Shown here: positions 1 to 7,842 of the stretch, piece by piece | Numbering within the stretch: the stretch's first letter is position 1 | Layout of the letters: each line of letters starts with the position of its first letter | Origin: Anaerofustis sp. | GTDB taxonomy: Bacteria > Bacillota > Clostridia > Eubacteriales > Anaerofustaceae | NCBI RefSeq assembly: GCF_019420015.1 | Contig: NZ_JAHZIA010000051.1 | Span: forward strand, 974-14,108 | DNA length: 13,135 nt | Reading direction: 5' to 3' | The notes under the pieces: generated by a model | The model's input: only the letters and a program-made list of their open reading frames with translations | Told to the model about the DNA's origin: nothing | The model's database searches: none | Made by a program: the position numbers and the translations under genes

Positions 1-960
1 GTCATAGCATACGCACAACTGTATCAAAGGTATATATCCGTAGCAGTCCTGTGATATAAACCCTCCTTTTTCGTCTTTTCTTTCGCATTCCAGCGCTCTT
101 TTGTACCAATAAACGGCAATGTCAATGTTGTTTTTTGTAAGGAAGTAGTTTCCTATATCGCAGCATACTTCGGCTCTTGGGGTATCGTAAATGAAGCTTT
201 CGAAAAGGATTTGTATTTCTTTTGTCGGATTTCCCGTTTTTTTATGGCAGTAAGACAGAAGTCTGTAAGCGTCGATTCTGTTTTCTAAAAAGATGTCTTT
301 CATATTCAGGAATTTGTTAAAGTTGTCGATTGCTTCGTTGTACCTTTCGTGGTAGAAGAGTTCTCTGCTGTAATAGAATTGTTCTCTTTTGGATAAAGTT
401 TCTCCTTTTTTTATGTGTTTTTCGAATATTTCTATGTTTCTGTCTTTGTCGGACTCTCTTATTTTCATATGGGTTACTGCGATGTCGCTGTAGAAAACAT
501 TCCCGAAAGGGGATATGGCTTCGTGTATGAATCCTTTCCAAAGGTCCTTTTTGATGTTTTTGATGAGTCTTTCTCTGTAGTAAGAAAAGGTAACATTTCC
601 GTTTTCGTCAAAGGAAGTGTTGTATTTCATCATTATTACATCCAGGTTCTTATTTATGGTTTCTTTTAGGTTTTTAAGCTTTTCTTTGTCTTTGTACATT
701 AAGACATCATCTGCATCGAGCCAAAGGATGTAATCGGATTCGGCCTTTGAAAAGGAATAATTCCTCGCTTTTGAAAAGTCGTCCCTCCATTTAAAGTCAA
801 AGACTTTGTCGGTGTATTTAAAGGCGATTTCTTTGGTTTTGTCTTTTGACCCCGTGTCGACGATGATAATCTCGTCAACTGTTTCCTTTACGTTTTCAAG
901 GCATCTTGCAAGCACTTCTTCTTCGTTTTTTACGATCATGCATAAACTTATCGATATCAA
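1..960 (-). CDS. Family-2 glycosyltransferase with TPR-like tail (partial, 3' end outside window)
   Basis: The reading frame is open for 320 codons from a TTG start and runs off the left edge, so only the N-terminal part is present. I chose TTG because an AAGGAGGA ribosome binding site lies 6 bases upstream; the ATG just before it in another frame stops after two codons. The GT-A fold is clear: a first strand SISLCMIVKNEE (residues 2-14), the nucleotide-sugar stretch IIIVDTGSKDKT (31-42), and the metal/UDP-binding DxD-type motif LDADD (81-85). From about residue 175 the sequence becomes helical, with pairs such as FYYSRELFYHERYNEAI and AVYWYKRAL that look like tetratricopeptide repeats. This fits the known family of cytoplasmic GT2 enzymes with TPRs, which act on cell-surface glycans or proteins. 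The substrate cannot be read from the sequence. It is divergent from the genes to the right. Confidence 0.88.
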   Translation of the reverse strand, partial: MISISLCMIVKNEEEVLARCLENVKETVDEIIIVDTGSKDKTKEIAFKYTDKVFDFKWRDDFSKARNYSFSKAESDYILWLDADDVLMYKDKEKLKNLKETINKNLDVIMMKYNTSFDENGNVTFSYYRERLIKNIKKDLWKGFIHEAISPFGNVFYSDIAVTHMKIRESDKDRNIEIFEKHIKKGETLSKREQFYYSRELFYHERYNEAIDNFNKFLNMKDIFLENRIDAYRLLSYCHKKTGNPTKEIQILFESFIYDTPRAEVCCDIGNYFLTKNNIDIAVYWYKRALECERKDEKGGFISQDCYGYIPLIQLCVCYD

Positions 961-1135
961 AACATTCCTCCTTAAACAAAATCGGTTTGTATATAATATT
1001 CAAAAACGGGCTTTGGGGTTACTTATGGAGAGTATGCGGGGTTTATGGGGATTTTATTTTATTGGAAAACGGGAGATATTTTGAAAATTATATTGATAAA
1101 GGGAGGTTTTTTGTTATGATGTAATAAAAAATGAT

Positions 1136-1472
1136 TTGGGGTTTTATGTATTTAATATAAAGAGTGAGTTTAAAGTAAAGAAAACGGATGGGGTTGTGAG
1201 AAGTGATGAAATTAAGTTGTTTTGTGATGATAAAGAGTCAGCTTCTTTAACGAATGGATTAAGGTTGTTGAGATGTCTTATGATTTTTATACTTATATGC
1301 GGTTTTACTTTTATGGATTTACCGTAAAAAACGGGAAGAATTATAAGAATAGTTTTATACGATATAGACCGATAAACCTATTTTCGCTTTTATGCCTTAA
1401 CGGATGGATTACGGCTGTTATATTGAGTTTAAACAAACCGATGGGAAGGTAAGTTATGCACCTATTCGTTGA
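1136..1472 (+). pseudogene. Decayed coding remnant of unknown family, split over three frames
   Basis: No intact gene fills this stretch, but it reads like coding DNA in pieces. One frame gives FNIKSEFKVKKTDGVV, with codons up to about 1232. A second frame is open from 1234 to 1449 and gives a Tyr/Phe-rich peptide containing RFYFYGFTVKNGKNY and NSFIRYRPINLF. A third, from 1401 to a TGA at 1470, gives MDYGCYIEFKQTDGKVS. Parts resemble each other: EFKVKKTDG and EFKQTDGKV, and at the DNA level AACGAATGGATTAAG (1250-1264) and AACGGATGGATTACG (1399-1413). This suggests a decayed tandem duplication or a protein with internal repeats. A GGGAGG at 1101-1106 is followed by ATGATGTAA, which could be the broken start. 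The parent family is not recognised. It could also be chance open reading in AT-rich DNA. Confidence 0.35.
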
Positions 1473-1495
1473 TTTTATTTTGGGGAGGAATGAAA

Positions 1496-1942
1496 ATGAA
1501 AATTGTAGAACAAAAGAAAAGAAGCAAAGAGCTAATTGAAAAGCTTTTGGAAGTATGGGAAGCTTCTGTGAGAGAAACTCATTTGTTTTTGAATGACGAA
1601 GAGATAAAGAACATAAAAGAATATGTTCCTTCGGCTCTTAAAGGGATTGCGGATTTATTCGTTTTATATTCAAAAGAGGAAACTCCCGTTGCTTTTATGG
1701 GGATAGAAGAGGGAAACCTTGAGATGCTTTTTATATCGCCTGAAGAAAGAGGAAAGGGATACGGAAGAAAGCTTATAGAATACGGAATACAAAATAAGGG
1801 AGTAAGCAAAGTGGCGGTAAACGAGCAGAATCCCCAGGCAAAGGGATTTTATGAACACATCGGATTTGAGGTTTACAAGAGAACTGAAAAAGATGAACAG
1901 GGCGGAGATTATCCTTTGCTTTACATGGAGCTTAAGAAGTAA
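1496..1942 (+). CDS. GNAT-family N-acetyltransferase, YjaB-like
   Basis: This is a 148-residue single-domain acetyltransferase that would transfer an acetyl group from acetyl-CoA to an amine. The acetyl-CoA pyrophosphate-binding motif A is RGKGYG (85-90), preceded by the beta-strand LEMLFISPEE. The C-terminal part VNEQNPQAKGFYEHIGFEVYK (108-128) and the ending RTEKDEQGGDYPLLYMEL match the pattern I remember for E. coli YjaB, as does the N-terminal VWEASVRETHLFL. The substrate is unknown. The start was set at the ATG 7 bases after GGGGAGG; an in-frame ATG six bases earlier lies only one base from the Shine-Dalgarno sequence, and a longer frame from 1469 has no binding site. The gene stands alone: a decayed remnant lies before it, and it ends in its own strong terminator. 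Confidence 0.87.
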   Translation: MKIVEQKKRSKELIEKLLEVWEASVRETHLFLNDEEIKNIKEYVPSALKGIADLFVLYSKEETPVAFMGIEEGNLEMLFISPEERGKGYGRKLIEYGIQNKGVSKVAVNEQNPQAKGFYEHIGFEVYKRTEKDEQGGDYPLLYMELKK

Positions 1943-1970
1943 AATAAGAAAATTTTATACCAAAAAACAG

Positions 1971-2017
1971 AAAGTTTAAATAAAAAATCCATGAGAGTTT
2001 TATTTAAACTTTTTTTT
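1971..2017 (+). terminator. Rho-independent terminator of the acetyltransferase gene
   Basis: A perfect 15-bp AT-rich stem (1971-1985 pairs with 1998-2012) with a 12-base loop is followed by an unbroken T run to 2017. It lies 28 bases after the acetyltransferase stop. The stem is unusually regular but poor in G and C, with only one G-C pair. Its A-rich left side could also stop transcripts from the other strand. Confidence 0.8.
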
Positions 2018-2263
2018 CCTTTAATCAAGGTGCCTGTTTTTTCTCCTTTTATTATTTTTTTTATATTGTTTGGGTTTTTGCCGTTTGTTATTATTGTGTC
2101 TATTCCGTTTTTTGATGCCATGTCTATGGGATTGAGATTTGTTTTTATTCTTTTTATTTTAATTTTGAATGGGTTCATATTGAGAACAGATTAATGTATT
2201 TTACTTTAAAATAACAGGTTGAGTATTTTGTACGCTTATGAGGAATATATAAAGTTTAAAATA
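2018..2263. other. Gene-free AT-rich spacer with a doubtful hydrophobic frame
   Basis: No convincing gene is present. The plus strand has an open frame up to 2194 that would encode about 60 very hydrophobic residues with two membrane-like segments. Its only ATG (1991) lies in the loop of the terminator, and it has no ribosome binding site. It may be the decayed end of a membrane-protein gene, or only the result of T-rich DNA. Confidence 0.5.
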
Positions 2264-2292
2264 TTGATAAAATTTTTTTACTGTGGTACAAT
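2264..2292 (+). promoter_or_regulatory. Sigma-A type promoter for the pepP–antiporter–alaS run
   Basis: TTGATA and TACAAT are separated by exactly 17 bases, and the -10 box ends 36 bases before the aminopeptidase start. Each hexamer differs from the vegetative consensus at one or two positions. This is the only clear promoter before the three closely packed genes that follow. Confidence 0.75.
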
Positions 2293-2328
2293 GAATAAGT
2301 TAATTATAAAGGGAAAAAGAGGCATTTT

Positions 2329-3564
2329 ATGATTGGTCAGGAGTTAAAAAACAGAAGAAAAAAAGTATTTGATTATATGAAAGACAATTCGTCCGCAATT
2401 ATTTTTTCGGGTGAGCTTTTTAAAAGCGAAAACGGGAATGACTACGAGTTTGAAGTAAACAGGGATTTTTATTATCTTACGGGAGTGGATGAGGAAGACT
2501 GCATACTTCTTTTATACAAATGCGGCAATGAAGAAAGAGAGATGTTGTTTATTCCTAAGAACAACGAATTCGCTTCGAAATGGACCGGAATAAAGCTTTC
2601 GATACCGGAAGTTATGGCACTTAGCGAAGCAGAGGAAGTTTTTTATCTTGATGAGTTTGAAAAGTACATAAACGAAATCGGAAACAGCGAGGACATGAAG
2701 AACATATACTGTACTTTGGATGAAAACAATCAAAGCGAAAACTACAACTTGAACCTTAGAATGTTTAAAGAGATGTACAAAGTTTTTGACAATCTGGAAT
2801 TTTACAACATAAAAAAATGCATCGACTCTTTGAGAGAAGTAAAGACGAAGTATGAAGTAAGGTGTCTTTATGAAGGTGCGAAGAACCTTAAAAATGCGGT
2901 AAACATGGCGATGAAGATAACCCGTGAAGGAGTAAAAGAAGGGGAGATTGCCGCAACGATAGATTATGTATCGAGAAAAGAAGGGTGTACAATACCTTTC
3001 CCTACCATAGTGGCAGGAGGGAAAAACGCTCTTACCCTTCACTACATAAAGGGAAAAGACAGGGTAAAAGACGGCGAGCTGGTGCTTTTGGACTGCGGAA
3101 GCGGGGTGGATAAGTACAGTGCGGACGTAAGCAGGACTTATCCCGTAAGCGGAAAGTTCAGCGATTTGCAAAAGAAAATATATTCAATCGTGCTTAAAGC
3201 GAATAAGAGCGTAATAGAAAACGCAAGACCGGGAGTTACTCTTACAGAGCTTAACGAGATTGTGATAGACATATACGAAAAAGAACTATCTGAGATGGGG
3301 CTTATAGAAAAGAGAGAAGAGGTGAATAATTATTATTATCACTTTGTATCCCATCATATAGGGCTTAACTGCCACGATCCTTTTGAAAAAGACAAACCCC
3401 TTAGGGCGGGCAACGTGATTACGGTTGAGCCGGGGCTTTACATAGATAAATTTGGCATTGGAATCAGGATAGAGGACAATGTGCTTATAACAGAAGATTC
3501 CAACATAGTTTTAACTAAAGGCATAATGAAAGAGATTGATGAAATAGAAGCGTTTATGAGTTGA
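2329..3564 (+). CDS. pepP: Xaa-Pro aminopeptidase (M24B family)
   Basis: This enzyme removes the N-terminal residue from peptides whose second residue is proline, using a two-metal centre, and acts in cytoplasmic peptide turnover. The protein has 411 residues. The N-terminal creatinase/AMP-N domain covers about residues 3-140, with the typical RDFYYLTGVDEEDC near 45-58. The pita-bread catalytic domain follows from about residue 175. By alignment with E. coli PepP as I remember it, all five metal ligands are present: D255 (LLDCGSG), D266 (SADVSRTYP), H342 (VSHHIGL), E367 (VEPGLY) and E382 (RIEDNVL). The active-site histidines H238, H338 and H349 are also kept, so the enzyme should be active. 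A GAGG lies 6 bases before the ATG. The antiporter gene starts 25 bases downstream, so the two are probably cotranscribed. Confidence 0.93.
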   Translation: MIGQELKNRRKKVFDYMKDNSSAIIFSGELFKSENGNDYEFEVNRDFYYLTGVDEEDCILLLYKCGNEEREMLFIPKNNEFASKWTGIKLSIPEVMALSEAEEVFYLDEFEKYINEIGNSEDMKNIYCTLDENNQSENYNLNLRMFKEMYKVFDNLEFYNIKKCIDSLREVKTKYEVRCLYEGAKNLKNAVNMAMKITREGVKEGEIAATIDYVSRKEGCTIPFPTIVAGGKNALTLHYIKGKDRVKDGELVLLDCGSGVDKYSADVSRTYPVSGKFSDLQKKIYSIVLKANKSVIENARPGVTLTELNEIVIDIYEKELSEMGLIEKREEVNNYYYHFVSHHIGLNCHDPFEKDKPLRAGNVITVEPGLYIDKFGIGIRIEDNVLITEDSNIVLTKGIMKEIDEIEAFMS

Positions 3565-3589
3565 TATCGGCTTTTATATGAGGTGAGAA

Positions 3590-4762
3590 ATGGATGAATT
3601 ATTGACTCTGGGGATATTTCTTTTTGCGGGATTTGCCGCAAGCAAAGTCTGCTCAAAACTGAAGCTTCCCGCAGTGACGGGGTATCTTCTTGCAGGACTT
3701 ATTTTGGGGGTGTCGTTTTTCGATGTTGTGTCGAAAGACATACTTTTGGAGCTTGAATTCCTTCAGGATGTTGCCCTTGGGTTTATAGCCTTTAATATAG
3801 GGGAGAGTTTTAATACCGACAAGATAAAGAACCTGGGCGGAGGGGTCGTTGTAATTACTGTAATACAGGCCGCGGTTACGATTTTGGTCGTTACTTTCGG
3901 AGTGTATTTGGCTACGAAAGACCTGCCGCTTTCCATAGTATTCGGGGCTCTTTCGGCGGCTACCGCTCCTGCCGCCACGGTAAACGTGATTAAACAGTAC
4001 AAAGCCAAAGGCAAGCTTACGAACACGATACTTACCGTTGTGGCTTTGGACGACGCCGTATGTCTGTTTTTGTTCAGCATAGCCTGCGCTGTGGCGGAGT
4101 CGATGATAAACGGTCACTTTAACGTCGAAAGTGCGCTTCTTGCTCCTTTAAAAGAGATAGTGCTTTCTCTGTCAGTAGGGGGAATAATCGGCATTATGCT
4201 ATGTTTTGTGGAAAAGAAGATCAGAAGGGATTCTTCTCAGGTCCTTGTACTTAGCTGCTGCTGTGTTCTTCTTGGGGCAGGGATAGGAAATTACCTTGGG
4301 CTTTCTTCGATACTTGTATGTATGGCGATAGGAAGTGTGACGGCGAATTTCTGTTCCAGATACGACAGGGTATTTTTGCTTACGGAGGATGCGGTTAATC
4401 CGATATATGTGATTTTCTTCGTCCTTGCAGGATACAGTTTGGACCTTAAAGTGGTTATGAGTCTTGGAATGATAGGGCTTATGTTTATACTGTCGAGGTT
4501 TGTCGGAAAGATTCTCGGAGCATTCCTTGGGTGTTTAAGCGTAAAGACGGACAGTGTAACGAGAAACTACCTGGGTATGGGGCTTATGCCAATGGCCGGA
4601 GTCGGAGTAGGGCTTGCGGTTGCCGCCGCCAGAATGATGCCAGAGTACAGTGCGTTGTTTTTAAACATAATCATGGGCGCAACATTTGTTTTTGAAGTTA
4701 TCGGCCCTATTTTAACGGCAAGAGGGCTTAAATTATCGGGAGATATAATTATAAAAAAATAG
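3590..4762 (+). CDS. Na+/H+ antiporter-type membrane protein (CPA superfamily)
   Basis: This is a 390-residue integral membrane protein with about 11-13 hydrophobic segments and no soluble C-terminal domain. It fits the sodium/proton exchanger superfamily (Pfam Na_H_Exchanger). The first segment is followed by KLPAVTGYLLAGLILG (25-40), typical of CPA proteins. TAPAAT (125-130) matches the unwound helix of the first broken-helix repeat. ALDDA (152-156) carries the paired aspartates D154-D155 that in electrogenic CPA2 members such as NapA bind the ion, so electrogenic exchange is likely. SRFVGK (302-307) is also typical. Na+ versus K+ as substrate cannot be decided here, and no TrkA-type regulatory domain is attached. 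AGGTGAG lies just before the ATG. The stop is only 9 bases before alaS, so the two are likely cotranscribed, though no functional link is known. Confidence 0.85.
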   Translation: MDELLTLGIFLFAGFAASKVCSKLKLPAVTGYLLAGLILGVSFFDVVSKDILLELEFLQDVALGFIAFNIGESFNTDKIKNLGGGVVVITVIQAAVTILVVTFGVYLATKDLPLSIVFGALSAATAPAATVNVIKQYKAKGKLTNTILTVVALDDAVCLFLFSIACAVAESMINGHFNVESALLAPLKEIVLSLSVGGIIGIMLCFVEKKIRRDSSQVLVLSCCCVLLGAGIGNYLGLSSILVCMAIGSVTANFCSRYDRVFLLTEDAVNPIYVIFFVLAGYSLDLKVVMSLGMIGLMFILSRFVGKILGAFLGCLSVKTDSVTRNYLGMGLMPMAGVGVGLAVAAARMMPEYSALFLNIIMGATFVFEVIGPILTARGLKLSGDIIIKK

Positions 4763-4771
4763 GAGATATAT

Positions 4772-7393
4772 ATGAAAAATTATTCTTTAAATGAACTTAG
4801 AAAAATGTTTTTGGAGTTTTATGAAAGCAAGGGACATTTAAAACTCGAGAGTTTTTCTCTCGTTCCTCACAACGACAAGAGTCTGCTTTTGATAAATTCG
4901 GGAATGGCTCCTTTAAAACCTTATTTTATAGGAGAGGAAATACCGCCCAGAAAGAGAGTTACCACGTGCCAAAAATGTATCAGAACACCGGATATAGATA
5001 ACGTGGGTAAAACCGCAAGACACGGTACTTTCTTTGAGATGCTGGGGAACTTTTCTTTTGGGGATTACTTCAAAAAAGAAGCGATAAATTTTGCATGGGA
5101 ATTTTTAACTGAAAAAATAGGGCTGGACAAGGACAAGCTTTACGTTTCGGTTTATGAAGACGACGACGAAGCGGCTCAGATTTGGAAAGAAGAAATCGGT
5201 TTGACGGACGACAGGATTACAAGACTTGGAAAAGAGGACAACTTCTGGGAAATAGGGCTTGGACCATGCGGACCTTGCAGCGAAATATACGTTGACAGAG
5301 GAGAAGAATACGGATGTGATTCTCCGAACTGCGGGGTAGGCTGCGACTGTGACAGATACATGGAAGTATGGAACCTCGTGTTTACGCAATTCGACAAAGA
5401 CAAGGACGGAAATTACAACAGACTTGAACATCCGAACATAGATACAGGTATGGGGCTTGAAAGACTTGCGGCATACGTACAGGGAGTGGACAACATCTTT
5501 GAAGTGGACACCATAAGATACATACTTGACTACATATGTGAGATTTCGGGGAAAAAATACGGAGAAAACGAAAAAGACGATATTTCCATAAGAGTCATAA
5601 CCGACCATATAAGAAGCAGCGTGTTTATGGCAAGTGACGGTATCCTTACTTCAAACGAAGGAAGAGGATATGTTCTTAAGAGGATTTTGAGAAGAGCGAT
5701 GAGACACGGAAAGCTCCTTGGAATAGAAGGACACTTTATGGAAGGTGTGGCAAAGAAAGTAATCGAAATTTCGGGAGAAGCGTATCCTGCCTTAAGAGAA
5801 AAAGAAACGACTATATTAAAGCTTATCAACATAGAAGAAGAAAAGTTCAACGAAACCGTAAAAGAAGGACTTTCTTTGATAGAAGAGTTGATGGAAAACA
5901 TGGAAGGGGACACTTTAAAGGGAGAAGACGCTTTCAAACTTTATGACACTTACGGATTTCCATTTGAGCTTACGACGGAGATACTGGAAGAAAAGGGACT
6001 TAAAGTAGACCAAAAAGGCTTTGAAAAGGCTATGAAAGAGCAAAAGGACAAGGCCAGAAATGCAAGATCAAGCAAAGATATAGTAAGTTACAAAGGTGAT
6101 TTGACCAACTTTATAGCTAACCTTCAAAGTACGGAGTTTGTGGGATACGAGAACATGAACGCCAAAGGCGTGATAATCGAAATGATAAAAGATGGACAGG
6201 AATGTAACGAAGCAAAAAGCGGAAAGGTTCTTGTGATATTCGACAAAACTCCTTTCTATGCGACAAGCGGGGGACAGGTAAACGACACCGGAGTAATAAA
6301 AGGCGAAGGTGTTTTGGCGAAAGTCGTAAATGTTACAAAGAGCGGAGACAAATTCGTTCATGAAGTCGAAATAGAAGAAGGAAGCCTAAAAAAAGGAGCC
6401 GAGTATTTATTGTCGGTTGACGAAGAGAGAAGACTGAACACAGAAAGAAACCATTCTGCCACTCATCTTCTTCACAAGGCATTGAAAGAAGTGCTCGGGG
6501 AACACGTAAACCAAGCGGGGTCTTACGTTGATGACGAAAGACTGAGATTTGACTTTTCTCACTTTGAAAAGATGACTGACAAAGAGCTTGAAGAAGTGGA
6601 AAGAAAAGTAAACGAAGAGATTTTGAAAAAAGATGCGGTTGAGTATTTTGAGACGGGAATAGAGGAAGCGAGAAAGCTCGGTGCGACGGCATTGTTCGGA
6701 GAAAAGTACGGAAGTACGGTAAGAGTTGTCAAAATGGGAGATTACTCGATTGAGCTTTGCGGAGGATGTCACGTTAAGAATACAAACGATGTGAGCGTGT
6801 TTAAAATTCTTTCTGAATCTTCGGTAGCAAGCGGAGTGAGAAGAATAGAAGGGATTACGGGAAAAAGTGCAATTGAGGCAAGTTTGGAAAATTACAAACT
6901 TCTTGCGACAATAAAAGACAAATTAAGACTTAATAACAATAATATAATTGAAAAAGTAGAAGAACTAATAAATAAAAACAAATCTTTGGAAAAAGAGCTA
7001 AGTGACTTTAAGAAAGAAGCAAACAAGGACAAGATTTCGGATATTGTAAAAGACGCATTTGAAGCAGATGGAATCAAGTGTGTGGTTGCAAGAGTTGACG
7101 GGCTTGACATGAACGAGCTGAGAGACTTTTGCGACAAGATAAAAGACAAGGAAAACAGAGTAATAGTATTCTTTGTAAGCGTAAAAGACGAAAAAGGATT
7201 TATGATATGTTCTTCGGACAAAGAGACCGTAAAAGGCGGATTTAACTGCGGAAGCTTTATAAAAGACGTTGCAAAGAGCATAGGCAGCGGCGGCGGCGGA
7301 AGACCCGATATGGCCCAAGCGGGTATAAAGGATATTTCAAAAGCTGATTTGGCGGTTGAAAATGCTATTAAGTTTATTAAAGAAAGATTATAA
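4772..7393 (+). CDS. alaS: Alanine–tRNA ligase
   Basis: It charges tRNA-Ala with alanine in the cytoplasm and clears wrongly charged Ser- or Gly-tRNA-Ala. The protein has 873 residues, the full bacterial length. The class II catalytic domain (about 1-240) shows VPHNDKSLLLINSGM, the motif-2 region RHGTFFEMLGNFSFGDYF (83-100) and the motif-3 part DTGMGLERL (224-232). The tRNA-recognition domain covers about 240-450. The editing domain has the zinc set H561-x3-H565 (HSATH) and C663-x3-H667 (CGGCH), so proofreading should work. A coiled stretch (about 725-760) leads to the C-terminal DHHA1 domain with the glycine-rich GSGGGGRPDMAQAG (838-851). An AGGAG site precedes the ATG. The leader is only 9 bases long, so there is no room for a T-box. 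The gene is the first member of the conserved alaS–ireB–ruvX–yrzB block. Confidence 0.98.
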   Translation: MKNYSLNELRKMFLEFYESKGHLKLESFSLVPHNDKSLLLINSGMAPLKPYFIGEEIPPRKRVTTCQKCIRTPDIDNVGKTARHGTFFEMLGNFSFGDYFKKEAINFAWEFLTEKIGLDKDKLYVSVYEDDDEAAQIWKEEIGLTDDRITRLGKEDNFWEIGLGPCGPCSEIYVDRGEEYGCDSPNCGVGCDCDRYMEVWNLVFTQFDKDKDGNYNRLEHPNIDTGMGLERLAAYVQGVDNIFEVDTIRYILDYICEISGKKYGENEKDDISIRVITDHIRSSVFMASDGILTSNEGRGYVLKRILRRAMRHGKLLGIEGHFMEGVAKKVIEISGEAYPALREKETTILKLINIEEEKFNETVKEGLSLIEELMENMEGDTLKGEDAFKLYDTYGFPFELTTEILEEKGLKVDQKGFEKAMKEQKDKARNARSSKDIVSYKGDLTNFIANLQSTEFVGYENMNAKGVIIEMIKDGQECNEAKSGKVLVIFDKTPFYATSGGQVNDTGVIKGEGVLAKVVNVTKSGDKFVHEVEIEEGSLKKGAEYLLSVDEERRLNTERNHSATHLLHKALKEVLGEHVNQAGSYVDDERLRFDFSHFEKMTDKELEEVERKVNEEILKKDAVEYFETGIEEARKLGATALFGEKYGSTVRVVKMGDYSIELCGGCHVKNTNDVSVFKILSESSVASGVRRIEGITGKSAIEASLENYKLLATIKDKLRLNNNNIIEKVEELINKNKSLEKELSDFKKEANKDKISDIVKDAFEADGIKCVVARVDGLDMNELRDFCDKIKDKENRVIVFFVSVKDEKGFMICSSDKETVKGGFNCGSFIKDVAKSIGSGGGGRPDMAQAGIKDISKADLAVENAIKFIKERL

Positions 7394-7417
7394 TAATTTA
7401 AGAATTTAATAAAAAAC

Positions 7418-7446
7418 TTGAATAATTATTATATATAGGGTAAAAT
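7418..7446 (+). promoter_or_regulatory. Sigma-A type promoter before ireB
   Basis: TTGAAT and TAAAAT are 17 bases apart, with the -10 box 19 bases before the ireB ATG. It would let ireB and the genes after it be expressed apart from the alaS transcript. The spacer is almost purely A and T. Confidence 0.65.
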
Positions 7447-7465
7447 TTAAACAGGTGGTGATATT

Positions 7466-7735
7466 ATGGGAACGAACAACAGTAACAGTAACTATACGGT
7501 ACAATTCAGTTTGGATAACGACCGTTCGAAATTAATCGAAGAGACTATGAAAAAAGTCAAAGGTGCATTGGAAGAAAAGGGATACAATCCCGTCAATCAG
7601 ATAGTAGGTTATATAATGAGCGGAGACCCGACATATATTACCTCTTACAAAGATGCCAGAAAGCTGATAAGACAGGTGGAAAGAGACGAGATACTTGAGT
7701 TATTGGTAATAAAGTATTTTTCTGATTTAAAATAA
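7466..7735 (+). CDS. ireB: IreB-family regulatory phosphoprotein (DUF965, YrzL-type)
   Basis: This is an 89-residue cytoplasmic protein of the UPF0297/DUF965 family. In Enterococcus faecalis IreB is a substrate of the PASTA-domain Ser/Thr kinase IreK and acts as a negative regulator of cephalosporin resistance. The family signature is clear: EEKGYNPVNQIVGYIMSGDP (36-55) followed by ARKLIRQVERDEI (69-81). In E. faecalis the phosphorylated residues are two N-terminal threonines. By position, T11 (in YTVQF) matches the second, and the first appears to be replaced by S8, which is an inference. A strong AGGTGGTG lies before the ATG. The place between alaS and ruvX is the same as in Bacillus, which supports the call. 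Its role here, probably coupling a kinase to cell-wall growth, is inferred from the family. Confidence 0.93.
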   Translation: MGTNNSNSNYTVQFSLDNDRSKLIEETMKKVKGALEEKGYNPVNQIVGYIMSGDPTYITSYKDARKLIRQVERDEILELLVIKYFSDLK

Positions 7736-7781
7736 ATTTTATCGGTACGTTTAAAATAAAACTAAAGAGTTTATAATCATC

Positions 7782-7812
7782 AAAACCTACTTATATAGCA
7801 TAAGTAGGTTTT
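7782..7812. terminator. Perfect 13-bp hairpin between ireB and ruvX
   Basis: Bases 7782-7794 pair perfectly with 7800-7812 around the loop ATAGC. The stem runs AAAACCTACTTAT to ATAAGTAGGTTTT, so an A tract and a T tract flank a GC-containing core and it could end transcription on either strand. The T tract is short and followed by AGTTGC, so termination may be partial. A TATAAT at 7772-7777 with a poor -35 could put a transcript start near the left edge of the stem; in that case it would be a 5' leader hairpin of ruvX mRNA. Confidence 0.6.
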
Positions 7813-7842
7813 AGTTGCTACGTTAAAAAACAAGGAGAAATC

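Noticed and set aside
1921..2178. An 85-residue Lys/Asn/Ile-rich minus-strand frame
   Set aside because: It is the complement of the same T-rich DNA, overlaps the terminator and has no start signals or family pattern.
1991..2194. A 67-residue hydrophobic plus-strand frame after the acetyltransferase gene
   Set aside because: Its only ATG lies in the loop of a perfect terminator hairpin, there is no ribosome binding site, and its first codons are the terminator's T run. The hydrophobic composition follows from T-rich DNA.
2512..3171. A 219-residue minus-strand frame inside the aminopeptidase gene
   Set aside because: It is fully covered by the clear M24 peptidase on the other strand and shows no family pattern or start site. 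The same holds for the long antisense frames in the antiporter, alaS and RNase J genes.
4763..4771. T-box riboswitch before alaS
   Set aside because: Only 9 bases separate the antiporter stop from the alaS start, and no T-box sequence is seen upstream of the operon promoter.
7390..7432. Hairpin after alaS (ATAATAATT with AATTATTAT)
   Set aside because: It is a pure A-T stem of 9 bp with a 25-base loop, overlaps the ireB promoter and has no T run, so it is unlikely to terminate.
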